Assembly (NCBI GenBank): GCA_035542155.1
Contig: DATKLX010000021.1
Location: 1-12,624 of the forward strand
From: DATKLX01 sp035542155
GTDB lineage: Bacteria; Chloroflexota; Anaerolineae; Anaerolineales; Anaerolineaceae
DNA length: 12,624 bases
Direction: 5' to 3'
The translations under genes and the position numbers were made by a program. Each line of letters opens with the position of its first letter. The first letter of the stretch is position 1. Shown piece by piece: positions 1 through 4,536 of this stretch. The notes under the pieces are model-generated. The model saw only the letters and a program-made list of their open reading frames with translations, was not told the DNA's origin and ran no database searches.

Positions 1-59
1 CCGGACACAAATCCGTATCCAAATTTATTAGAACCAGTGTATTTTGTAACCTCTCCCAT
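1..59 (-). CDS. Possible cold-shock-domain protein, N-terminal fragment
   Basis: An open minus-strand frame runs off the left edge of the window, so only the first 19 codons and a partial codon are visible if the ATG at 57-59 is the start. The peptide begins MGEVTKY and contains KFGYGFV. This resembles the start of a cold-shock domain, where a G-x-V-K-W-F strand is followed by the KGFGFI RNP1 motif. The usual Trp is Tyr here and the loop between the two motifs is longer, so the match is imperfect. No good ribosome-binding site precedes the ATG. In-frame GTG and TTG codons lie 24 and 18 bases upstream, downstream of an in-frame TAG near position 90, and an AGGGG run there could serve the TTG. 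Cold-shock proteins bind single-stranded RNA or DNA in the cytoplasm. The family call is inference from a very short stretch and could be wrong. Confidence 0.3.
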   Translation of the reverse strand, partial: MGEVTKYTGSNKFGYGFVS

Positions 60-149
60 GAAATTGGTGGTATACAAATACACCCACCCCTAATAGATAT
101 AACGATTACTTCGAGACGATTGGAATGGGCATTTTATAATAGAAACCTA

Positions 150-175
150 TATACTCGATAAGGTTTTGGTCAGGC
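150..175 (-). promoter_or_regulatory. Weak promoter-like site with shared spacer
   Basis: Read on the minus strand, CTGACC is followed after 16 bases by TATAGG. Each hexamer matches four of six bases of the sigma-70 consensus. The spacer contains AAACCTTATCGAGTAT, which recurs exactly in the stronger promoter at 624-652 on the same strand. The site faces the possible cold-shock gene at the left edge, leaving a leader of about 80 bases. Taken alone it would be weak, and the repeat is what makes it worth listing. Confidence 0.3.
151..166. repeat. 16-bp direct repeat, copy 1
   Basis: ATACTCGATAAGGTTT here is identical to 632-647, in the same orientation and 481 bp away. Both copies lie inside the spacer of a minus-strand promoter-like element. 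On the minus strand both are preceded by TGAC, with two extra bases between TGAC and the repeat in this copy. Confidence 0.8.
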
Positions 176-340
176 TCTTGTTTTGCCCTCATAAAATATT
201 TGATGATTGTCTTTTTGATTAAAATCATTTTTATTCATAAGGATTATCAAAAAGAGGGGAAGCGAACCCCAGTTACCGCTTTGGACTGTGGACCGAAACT
301 CGAGAACCACTTTCTCCTCCCATAAAAGTCCCAAGAACTG

Positions 341-370
341 GTTTTCACTACTCTTCACTATACTTCGCTA
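341..370. repeat. Three tandem decamers
   Basis: Three consecutive 10-base units share the form nnnTTCRCTA: GTTTTCACTA, CTCTTCACTA and TACTTCGCTA. The same region continues into a poly-T run and CACAGAG-like words on the other strand. The units look like degenerate word-repeat spacer and do not code for a recognisable protein. Confidence 0.65.
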
Positions 371-457
371 TTTTTTTTGTTCTTCACGGCCCTTCTCTGT
401 GCCTCTCGTGGCTCTGTGTTTATCCATTAAATGCATAAATGTAAATGCATAAATGCA

Positions 458-481
458 GAAAGCCGCTTTTCAGCGGCTTTC
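458..481 (-). terminator. Terminator-like hairpin of candidate RNA
   Basis: GAAAGCCGC and GCGGCTTTC form a perfect 9-bp stem around a six-base loop. On the minus strand the bases after the stem are CTGCATTTATGCATTT, only moderately T-rich. On the plus strand no T run follows, so the minus orientation is favoured. It would end the transcript that starts near 617. Confidence 0.45.
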
Positions 482-486
482 CGGAG

Positions 487-529
487 GCTGCGGCATCCGT
501 TATCTCAGAGAGAGGAGGGATGCCGCAGC
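487..529 (-). other. 12-bp perfect inverted repeat (RNA hairpin)
   Basis: GGATGCCGCAGC at 518-529 and its exact complement at 487-498 form a 12-bp stem with a 19-base loop. In the candidate minus-strand transcript the 5' arm is inside the small ORF and the stop codon falls in the loop. A ribosome translating the ORF would therefore melt the stem. Confidence 0.6.
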
Positions 530-559
530 GCTCTGACTCGAACTCTTACTATCAGACAT
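500..559 (-). CDS. Candidate 19-aa Ser-rich leader peptide
   Basis: The ORF starts with ATG at 557-559 and stops with TAA at 500-502. The 19 residues are MSDSKSSSQSAAASLLSLR, with seven to eight serines written with several different codons. A strong Shine-Dalgarno sequence (AGGAGGTGGT, 567-576) lies upstream. The distance from AGGAGG to the ATG is 11 bases, slightly long. The Shine-Dalgarno sequence is partly inside an 8-bp hairpin with 596-603. No biosynthetic gene follows within the window, so a serine attenuator cannot be argued from context. The peptide may be a by-product of a structural RNA. Existence as a translated product is inference. Confidence 0.25.
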   Translation of the reverse strand: MSDSKSSSQSAAASLLSLR

Positions 560-623
560 TTCAGGCACCACCTCCTCTTTGTAAAGATAGCTAGGAAAGA
601 GGATGGTCAACCACCACGCGTTC

Positions 624-652
624 AGTATCGCATACTCGATAAGGTTTGTCAA
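624..652 (-). promoter_or_regulatory. Near-consensus sigma-70 promoter
   Basis: Read on the minus strand, TTGACA (647-652) is a perfect -35 box, followed after exactly 17 bases by GATACT (624-629), which matches four of six -10 bases. The spacer holds the 16-bp repeat shared with 151-166. The predicted start is near 617, upstream of the structured RNA candidate. It lies beyond the 3' end of the DUF3048 gene, so it is independent of that gene's own promoter. Confidence 0.55.
632..647. repeat. 16-bp direct repeat, copy 2
   Basis: This is identical to 151-166 and lies within the -35/-10 spacer of the promoter at 624-652. See copy 1. Confidence 0.8.
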
Positions 653-732
653 GTTATCCGCATCCCCATCAAGATTAGTCTTTTTTAACCATCCTCTTTC
701 ATCCTACAATCAGAAATCAGCAATCCACAATT

Positions 733-1911
733 TTATTTCGGTGGCTGGATGAAGCTGAACCTCCACCCCTGCTGGTTCTGCTCCACCTTGCTCTGCAGGC
801 TGAGCACCTCGTACCAGGTCTGCCCCGGCTGATAGGCGTAGGGCTTGCCGCTCTCATCGGTCAGGCGCAGGATCTGGCCCGGGCTGGAGCGCTGCCATTT
901 CAGCTTGTAGATCTGGCCGTCCCGCGCGGCGTAGGCCGTGCCGCTGCCCATCAGGTTCATGTCGAACACCTCGGTTGGCGTCTTGACGATGTACTGGTGA
1001 TCGACGAATAGCATCACCACGTTCTCCACACCGATCGGCTGGTTGTTTTTCTTGTCGACCAGTTGTCCGTACTTCTCCTGGTCGGGTGAGCCGGCGTTGT
1101 CCTGGTCGACCCAGCGCAGGTAGCGCCCCGCGGCCGCGTCGTAGTCCCAGCGGTTGTAGATCGCGGCCGAGTAGTGCGTGTAGATCTCCGGCGCGGGCTG
1201 CCCTCCCGGGCCGGGCCCGGCACTGAAGTCCATCCCCGACAGGTCCTGGCGCTTGTTGTCGATCCCCAGCCTGGCGGCGTACTGGCTGAGCTGAGCGGTG
1301 TCGGTCACCAGGAAGTTCCGTCCGTTGGGGTCCAGGCGGCACATCGGCGGGCAGTCGCGCGGCGTCTCCACCACCAGTTGTCTGGCGAACTCGGCGGCGT
1401 GGAAACGATCGAGCACCCTCTGGTAGGCGCTGCCAAAGGCAAAAATCCCTTTGTACATGCGAATCACGTTGGCGTCGAAGAAACGCGCGGAGCGGATCGG
1501 CCCGACCCGTTCGGCGTCTTTGCCGTAGAACACGGCGGCGAAGCGTGTGGTGCCTTCCTCGGTGTAGTACTCGTAGACCAGGTCCGCCGCCGAAAGGCCG
1601 TACTGCGGGCGATCGGCGCGCGGCAGGTTTTCGACCTTGACGACCAAAGGCCGGCGCTCCAGCAGGGCCGGGTTAGAAACCGGCTCTCCCGTCAGCGGAT
1701 CGATCGCGGGTCCACCCGGCGGGCTGGAAGGCGCGGCTGTCGGCGAAGGGAGCGCGGTCGCGGTCTCCGTCGGCGCGGGGAGAGTCGCGCTGGCCTGCGC
1801 CGTGAAACTACCGGTCGGCGTAATCTCGACAGGCAGCGGCGCGGGGGTGGCTACACTACAGCCAACCAGGACCACTAAGGTCAGCAGCAAAAGGGCAAAC
1901 TTCTTAAACAT
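733..1911 (-). CDS. DUF3048 (YerB-like) lipoprotein
   Basis: This 392-residue protein opens with a lipoprotein signal: a KK pair, a hydrophobic stretch and the lipobox LVGC with Cys18. A Thr/Pro/Ala-rich linker runs to about residue 65. The N-terminal DUF3048 domain follows, recognisable by the pattern DPLTGEPV, RPLVVKVEN, RPQYGLSAADLVYE, EEGTTRFAAVFYG and VGPIRSAR. The rest matches the family's C-terminal domain, ending in a WYEVLSLQ-type segment. It is predicted to be a surface lipoprotein, and the family has no settled biochemical role. I chose the ATG at 1909-1911 over one 27 codons upstream because it gives a proper signal peptide and has GGAGGGG just upstream. A TTGACA-N18-TAGGAT promoter lies at 1944-1973. 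The gene diverges from the DUF2085 gene and ends next to a small ATCAG word repeat. Confidence 0.88.
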   Translation of the reverse strand: MFKKFALLLLTLVVLVGCSVATPAPLPVEITPTGSFTAQASATLPAPTETATALPSPTAAPSSPPGGPAIDPLTGEPVSNPALLERRPLVVKVENLPRADRPQYGLSAADLVYEYYTEEGTTRFAAVFYGKDAERVGPIRSARFFDANVIRMYKGIFAFGSAYQRVLDRFHAAEFARQLVVETPRDCPPMCRLDPNGRNFLVTDTAQLSQYAARLGIDNKRQDLSGMDFSAGPGPGGQPAPEIYTHYSAAIYNRWDYDAAAGRYLRWVDQDNAGSPDQEKYGQLVDKKNNQPIGVENVVMLFVDHQYIVKTPTEVFDMNLMGSGTAYAARDGQIYKLKWQRSSPGQILRLTDESGKPYAYQPGQTWYEVLSLQSKVEQNQQGWRFSFIQPPK

Positions 1912-1943
1912 ATCCCCTCCATTCCAGGACTTCCGATCCAGGA

Positions 1944-1973
1944 ATCCTAACCCTATAGGACCATTTCTGTCAA
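1944..1973 (-). promoter_or_regulatory. Promoter for DUF3048 lipoprotein
   Basis: On the minus strand a perfect TTGACA (1968-1973) is followed after 18 bases by TAGGAT (1944-1949), four of six -10 matches. It lies about 30 bases upstream of the chosen ATG, which leaves a short leader carrying the Shine-Dalgarno sequence. Confidence 0.5.
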
Positions 1974-2017
1974 CAAATCCCCCCCCTCGCACCTGGAGAC
2001 CATTCCCTTTCTCCCAA

Positions 2018-2093
2018 CGGTTCTCGGCTCTTCACTGTTCTCCGTTCTCTTTTCTCTGTTCTCCGTTTACCGTTCTCCGTTCTCTCTCTTCTA
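2018..2093. repeat. Pyrimidine-rich word-repeat tract
   Basis: GTTCTCCGTT occurs exactly at 2037-2046, 2058-2067 and 2072-2081, embedded in CTCT and TTCTC variants. The same decamer recurs at 4463-4472. The word CGGCTCTT is also shared (2025-2032 and 4489-4496). On the other strand the tract reads as GAGAACGG-like units. It is degenerate, not an evenly spaced array. Confidence 0.7.
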
Positions 2094-2102
2094 TTTTGAC
2101 TG

Positions 2103-2108
2103 TATAAT
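2103..2108 (+). promoter_or_regulatory. TATAAT -10 box just before DUF2085 start
   Basis: A perfect TATAAT lies only 11 bases before the ATG at 2120. No good -35 box lies 16-18 bases upstream, because that region is the CT-rich repeat. If it is used, transcription would start about 4-6 bases before the ATG, giving an almost leaderless mRNA. Confidence 0.4.
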
Positions 2109-2119
2109 TCAGGCATATT

Positions 2120-2929
2120 ATGGTTACTTTGCCGCTCAAGCTCTCCGCCAGCCCAATCTGGAAGGCGCTCGTCGTCATCCTGGGAGTCACCCTTCTGGTG
2201 GTCTGGGGTTTGAATACCCCCTCCGGCCTGCTCGGCAAGGCCGATTCGATTGCCTACGCCGTCTGCCACCGCATCGACAGCCACACCTTCCACCTGGGCG
2301 ACCGAGAGATTCCTTTATGCGCGCGCTGTTCCGGAATGTATCTGGGGGCGCTGCTGGGGATCGCCTACCAGCTTGCGCGCGGCAGGTACAGTTCCATACC
2401 CCCGCGCAAGATCCTGGCCTTCTTTGCCGTTCTGTTTGCCCTCTTCGGACTGGACGGCGTCAACTCGTACCTTCACTTTTTCCCCCAGGCGCCGCAACTC
2501 TATCCCCCGCAGAACTGGCTGCGCCTGACCACCGGGACCGGGATGGGCCTGGCGGTTTCCGCGGTGATCTTGCCCGTGTTTCACCAGTCGGTTTGGACGA
2601 ACGCGAAGCCGGGATCCGCGCTGGGAAGCTGGCGGGCTCTCGCCGGCCTGCTGGCCCTCGCCGCGGTGATGGACCTCCTCTTCGCCTCCGAGAATCCCCT
2701 GGTGCTCTATCCATTGGCCCTCCTCAGCGCCGCGGGAGTCCTCATCCTGCTGGGCATGGTCTATACTCTGATCTGGGTCATGCTTTTTCGAGCTGAGAAT
2801 CGCTTTCAGCGCTGGAGCCAGCTCTGGTTCCCCCTGACCGGCGGGCTGGTCACCGCCCTCCTGCAGGTCGCTTTGTTCGATCTCGGGCGCTTCTGGCTGA
2901 CCGGCACCTGGTCCGGTTTCAACTTATGA
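2120..2929 (+). CDS. DUF2085 family membrane protein
   Basis: This 269-residue protein is strongly hydrophobic, with about six or seven predicted membrane segments (for example near residues 13-31, 72-88, 96-118, 131-150, 170-188, 194-220 and 240-258). The DUF2085 signature is clear: CHRIDSHTF (Cys49, His50) followed by LCARCSGMYLG, with Cys67 and Cys70. The conserved CH and CARC cysteines suggest metal or redox chemistry at the membrane, but the family function is unknown to me. The C-terminal half is longer than the minimal domain and has no motif I recognise. The ATG has only a weak AGG upstream, and a TATAAT box lies immediately before it. The DUF4126 gene starts 13 bases downstream, so the two are probably co-transcribed. 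Confidence 0.85.
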   Translation: MVTLPLKLSASPIWKALVVILGVTLLVVWGLNTPSGLLGKADSIAYAVCHRIDSHTFHLGDREIPLCARCSGMYLGALLGIAYQLARGRYSSIPPRKILAFFAVLFALFGLDGVNSYLHFFPQAPQLYPPQNWLRLTTGTGMGLAVSAVILPVFHQSVWTNAKPGSALGSWRALAGLLALAAVMDLLFASENPLVLYPLALLSAAGVLILLGMVYTLIWVMLFRAENRFQRWSQLWFPLTGGLVTALLQVALFDLGRFWLTGTWSGFNL

Positions 2930-2942
2930 AGGAGGGATCCTG

Positions 2943-3509
2943 ATGGACGCACTTGGGATATTTTCCGCCTTTGGGTTATCGGCCAGCGCCGGGCTGAATG
3001 CCTATATCCCCCTGCTCATCGTCGCCCTGTTGGGCCGTTTTACCAACCTGATCCATCTCCAGCAGCCCTGGGACGCGCTCACCAGTTGGTGGATCATTGG
3101 GCTGCTGGTGGTCCTTTCATTAATAGAGTTTTTCGCGGATAAGATCCCGGCGGTCAACCACGTCAACGACGTCATCCAGACCATCGTCCGCCCCACGGCC
3201 GGCGCGATCCTCTTCGCCGCCAGCGCGAACGCGCTCACCGACGTCAGCCCCATCCTCTCCCTGGCGGCCGGCCTGCTCGTCGCCGGCGGCGTCCACGCGG
3301 TCAAGGCGCTCGCCCTTCGCCCCGCTGTCACCGCGACCACGGCCGGGGCGGGCAACGTTCCGGTCAGCATCCTGGAAGACATCGTCTCCACCCTGCTCTC
3401 GATCATCGCGGTAGTCGTGCCGGTGCTGATCGCAACGATCCTTATCATGCTCGCCGCCTGGGTCATCTGGATGCTCTGGCGACGGGCCAACCGCGAAGCC
3501 CGCGCCTGA
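2943..3509 (+). CDS. DUF4126 family membrane protein
   Basis: This 188-residue protein has four or five predicted membrane helices. DUF4126 hallmarks are visible: GLSASAGLNAYIPLL at residues 11-25, EFFADKIPAVNHVND at about 62-76, and IVRPTAGAILF shortly after. An ALTDV segment follows and a conserved SILEDIVS near residue 142. The Gly/Ala-rich middle and ED motif fit the family, whose function is not established. The start is well supported by AAGGAGG about seven bases before the ATG. It follows the DUF2085 gene after 13 bases in the same direction, consistent with an operon of two envelope proteins. Confidence 0.87.
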   Translation: MDALGIFSAFGLSASAGLNAYIPLLIVALLGRFTNLIHLQQPWDALTSWWIIGLLVVLSLIEFFADKIPAVNHVNDVIQTIVRPTAGAILFAASANALTDVSPILSLAAGLLVAGGVHAVKALALRPAVTATTAGAGNVPVSILEDIVSTLLSIIAVVVPVLIATILIMLAAWVIWMLWRRANREARA

Positions 3510-3525
3510 TTTTTGGGATGTATCC

Positions 3526-3546
3526 GGGGAGGAGCGTGTCCTCCCG
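3526..3546 (+). other. Small hairpin between DUF4126 and the Pro/Ser-rich gene
   Basis: GGGAGGA (3527-3533) and TCCTCCC (3539-3545) form a 7-bp stem with a five-base loop, with extra G/C around the stem. No T run follows, so a rho-independent terminator is not supported. It could modulate read-through or protect the upstream message. Confidence 0.3.
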
Positions 3547-3600
3547 GTAGAGTACATTGTCTTCTTGTTCATTCCTGTCCGAATTCGCATGGAGGAACCA

Positions 3601-3957
3601 ATGACTGAAGAATTAACCCCCCCATCCTCATCAGAGAATCCACAACCCTCATCGGAGAATCCCCCGCCCGAACCTCCCTCCTCGGTCGAGCCATCCCCCT
3701 CATCCCCCGCTTACATTCCGCCGTCTTCTTTCACACCTCCAGTCTCTGGCACGACGGGAACTTCCACCACGCCGGCCTCGGCCTCGGCTACGACCAAGAA
3801 AAACAATAACACCACCCTGTGGATCATCATCGCCGTTGTGGTGGTGTTGCTTTGCTGCTGCTGCCTGGCCGTTCTGATCTGGTGGGCCTGGACCAATGGG
3901 GACAAATACTTCCAGTTCCCCAACAGTCTCGCTCCCTTCCTGCAATTTTTGATCTGA
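3601..3957 (+). CDS. Pro/Ser-rich protein with one membrane helix and CCCC run
   Basis: This 118-residue protein has three parts. Residues 1-65 form a Pro/Ser/Thr-rich, probably disordered arm, with a small internal repeat (SENPQPSSENPPP). A short basic-polar stretch TTKKNNN follows. Next is a single membrane helix at about 73-95, reading IIIAVVVVLLCCCC then LAVLIWWAW, and a 20-residue tail. The four consecutive cysteines (85-88) lie inside the helix and could be lipidated or simply hydrophobic filler. The arrangement suggests a membrane-tethered protein, but the orientation and function are unknown. The start at 3601 is supported by GGAGG five bases upstream. A TTG 36 bases earlier is possible but has no ribosome-binding site. 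The gene converges with the DUF402 gene. Confidence 0.72.
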   Translation: MTEELTPPSSSENPQPSSENPPPEPPSSVEPSPSSPAYIPPSSFTPPVSGTTGTSTTPASASATTKKNNNTTLWIIIAVVVVLLCCCCLAVLIWWAWTNGDKYFQFPNSLAPFLQFLI

Positions 3958-3965
3958 ACAGCCTG

Positions 3966-4003
3966 AAAAAGAGAGAGCGCGGATTATTCCCCCGCGCTCT
4001 CTC
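3966..4003 (-). terminator. Rho-independent terminator overlapping the DUF402 stop
   Basis: GAGAGAGCGCGG (3971-3982) and its exact complement (3992-4003) form a 12-bp stem with a nine-base loop. On the minus strand the stem is followed directly by five Ts (3966-3970), a classical terminator. The TAA stop of the DUF402 gene (3984-3986) is in the loop, and the 5' arm is coding sequence. The plus-strand gene ending at 3957 may also use the stem, but no T run follows on that side. Confidence 0.85.
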
Positions 4004-4442
4004 GATGAAAGATGGCCGTCAGCTCTGCCAAGGCTTCCCGGCATTTCTGCTGCTCTTCCGGGGAGAGGGGCAGCTCGTTGAATTCATCCTCGTCGAGCGC
4101 CAGTTGCCGGCCGTCGGGGTAGACCAGCAAATCCAGCGCCAGGTCGACGTAGGAAACTTCACCATCTCGGATCACCGCCGGCCTGCCCACGTTGCAGTAC
4201 CAAGCTTTCAGCCGCCCATCCGCCCGGTCGTGGATCTCAAAGATGTTGTACCAGCGGTCGGAAAAAAAAGTCTCGACGAAGCGATCGCCCTTGCCCAGCA
4301 CGATCTCGTGGAAAGGCAGGTCCTCGCGGTTGAAAAAGGCCTCCAACCGAACAGCTTCCGCTCCGCGCTCCAGCACCTTCCCGCTATATCGCCACGTCTC
4401 CTCCCCCCAATAATTCAGCTTCCGCACCACAATATCATCCAT
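3984..4442 (-). CDS. DUF402 domain protein (possible nucleotide phosphatase fold)
   Basis: The 152-residue protein matches DUF402: RWYNIFEIHD (about 63-72), LKAWYCNVGRPAVI (78-91), SYVDLALDLLVYPDG (97-111) and LDEDEFNEL (116-124). Family members studied elsewhere include nucleoside tri/diphosphate phosphatases of the NtdP type and RNA-associated FAU-1 proteins. In these, the YCN and acidic DEDE-type residues sit near the active site. The exact substrate here is unknown. I chose the ATG at 4440-4442 because the upstream extension is a Lys/Arg-rich translation of the repeat-like spacer. The upstream AGGGA is a modest ribosome-binding site. The gene lies 75 bases after the ABC ATPase and ends in a strong terminator, so it is probably the last gene of the sugar locus transcript. 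Confidence 0.82.
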   Translation of the reverse strand: MDDIVVRKLNYWGEETWRYSGKVLERGAEAVRLEAFFNREDLPFHEIVLGKGDRFVETFFSDRWYNIFEIHDRADGRLKAWYCNVGRPAVIRDGEVSYVDLALDLLVYPDGRQLALDEDEFNELPLSPEEQQKCREALAELTAIFHRESAGE

Positions 4443-4517
4443 TCGTCTCTTCCCTGCTGCCTGTTCTCCGTTTTCCGCTCTCTTTCTTCGGCTCTTGGCT
4501 CTTGTTCTTTTTTCCAA
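4443..4517. repeat. Second copy of the CT-word repeat spacer
   Basis: This gap between the ABC ATPase and DUF402 genes contains GTTCTCCGTT (4463-4472) and CGGCTCTT (4489-4496), both shared with the tract at 2018-2093. It runs into an ATCAG word repeat at about 4514-4536. No terminator or promoter is evident. Confidence 0.6.
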
Positions 4518-4536
4518 TCAGCGATCAGCAATTTTC
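4514..4536. repeat. ATCAG word repeat overlapping the ABC ATPase 3' end
   Basis: AATCAGCGATCAGCAATTTT here is closely similar to AATCAGAAATCAGCAATCC at about 708-726, just past the DUF3048 stop codon. In this copy the word encodes the last residues (KIADR and stop) of the ATPase, so the repeat appears to have supplied the gene's terminus. Confidence 0.55.

Larger units (their letters stand above)
60..449. other. AT-rich intergenic region without a supportable gene
   Basis: This stretch has only short open frames, and none has a convincing ribosome-binding site or recognisable product. It holds the weaker of two repeated promoter-like sites (about 150-175). It also holds a small hairpin with GGGG at 256-259 and CCCC at 267-270, followed on the minus strand by a T-rich run. 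A GGACTGTGGACC word lies near 284-295 and a decamer tandem at 341-370. The segment at 375-420 reads on the minus strand as CACAGAG-type words. The composition is clearly poorer in GC than the flanking genes. It looks like repeat-derived spacer. Confidence 0.6.
450..617 (-). ncRNA. Candidate structured small RNA or leader RNA
   Basis: This is inferred from a coherent series of minus-strand signals, not from similarity to a known RNA. Transcription would start near 617, seven bases past the GATACT box at 624-629. The first hairpin pairs 596-603 with 573-580 (8 bp, 15-nt loop) and covers part of an AGGAGGTGGT Shine-Dalgarno sequence at 567-576. A 19-codon ORF at 500-559 follows. A second hairpin pairs 518-529 with 487-498 (12 bp perfect), its 5' arm lying within codons 11-14 of the ORF. 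A third hairpin pairs 473-481 with 458-466 (9 bp, TGAAAA loop) and is followed by a modestly T-rich stretch, so it may be the terminator. Alternatives are a regulated 5' leader for a gene further left, or coincidental structure. I do not recognise an Rfam family. Confidence 0.4.
595..700. repeat. 13-bp inverted repeat bracketing a promoter
   Basis: GAAAGAGGATGGT at 595-607 is the exact reverse complement of 688-700. The enclosed 106-bp segment contains the strong minus-strand promoter at 624-652. The arms could be paired regulator-binding sites or the ends of a small palindromic element. The left arm also takes part in the hairpin over the downstream Shine-Dalgarno sequence. No flanking target-site duplication is evident. 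Confidence 0.6.
1912..2119. other. Divergent intergenic region with word repeat
   Basis: This gap separates the divergent DUF3048 and DUF2085 genes. It holds a minus-strand promoter at 1944-1973, a pyrimidine-rich word-repeat tract at about 2018-2093, and a plus-strand TATAAT at 2103-2108. Short open frames cross the repeat but have no coding support. Confidence 0.7.

Noticed and set aside
250..330. tRNA-like appearance on the minus strand (GGGG-TTCGCTT-CCCC resembling a T-arm)
   Set aside because: The T-loop lacks the conserved A, no acceptor, D-arm or 5/7/5 anticodon arm can be formed at the proper distances, and GGTCCACAG looks like another word repeat.
170..358. Minus-strand 62-codon frame starting with GTG
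   Set aside because: The start lies in the decamer tandem repeat, no ribosome-binding site precedes it, and the product is unrecognised. It is better explained as open frame in AT-rich spacer.
431..688. Plus-strand open frame of 85 codons
   Set aside because: It crosses two inverted repeats and a promoter region, starts in an ATGCATAAATG repeat with no ribosome-binding site, and has no recognisable protein pattern.
595..700. Insertion sequence or MITE as definite annotation
   Set aside because: The inverted repeats are perfect but short, no target-site duplication or transposase is visible, and only one copy is in the window.
1174..1878. Plus-strand open frame of 234 codons opposite the DUF3048 gene
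   Set aside because: Arg/Gly-rich shadow of a well-supported lipoprotein gene.
2018..2093. Possible CRISPR-like array
   Set aside because: Units are about 10 bases, degenerate and unevenly spaced, with no spacers of constant length and no cas genes nearby.
3526..3546. Terminator after the DUF4126 gene
   Set aside because: The stem is only 7 bp and is followed by GGTAGAGTAC, not a T run, so it was listed only as a hairpin.
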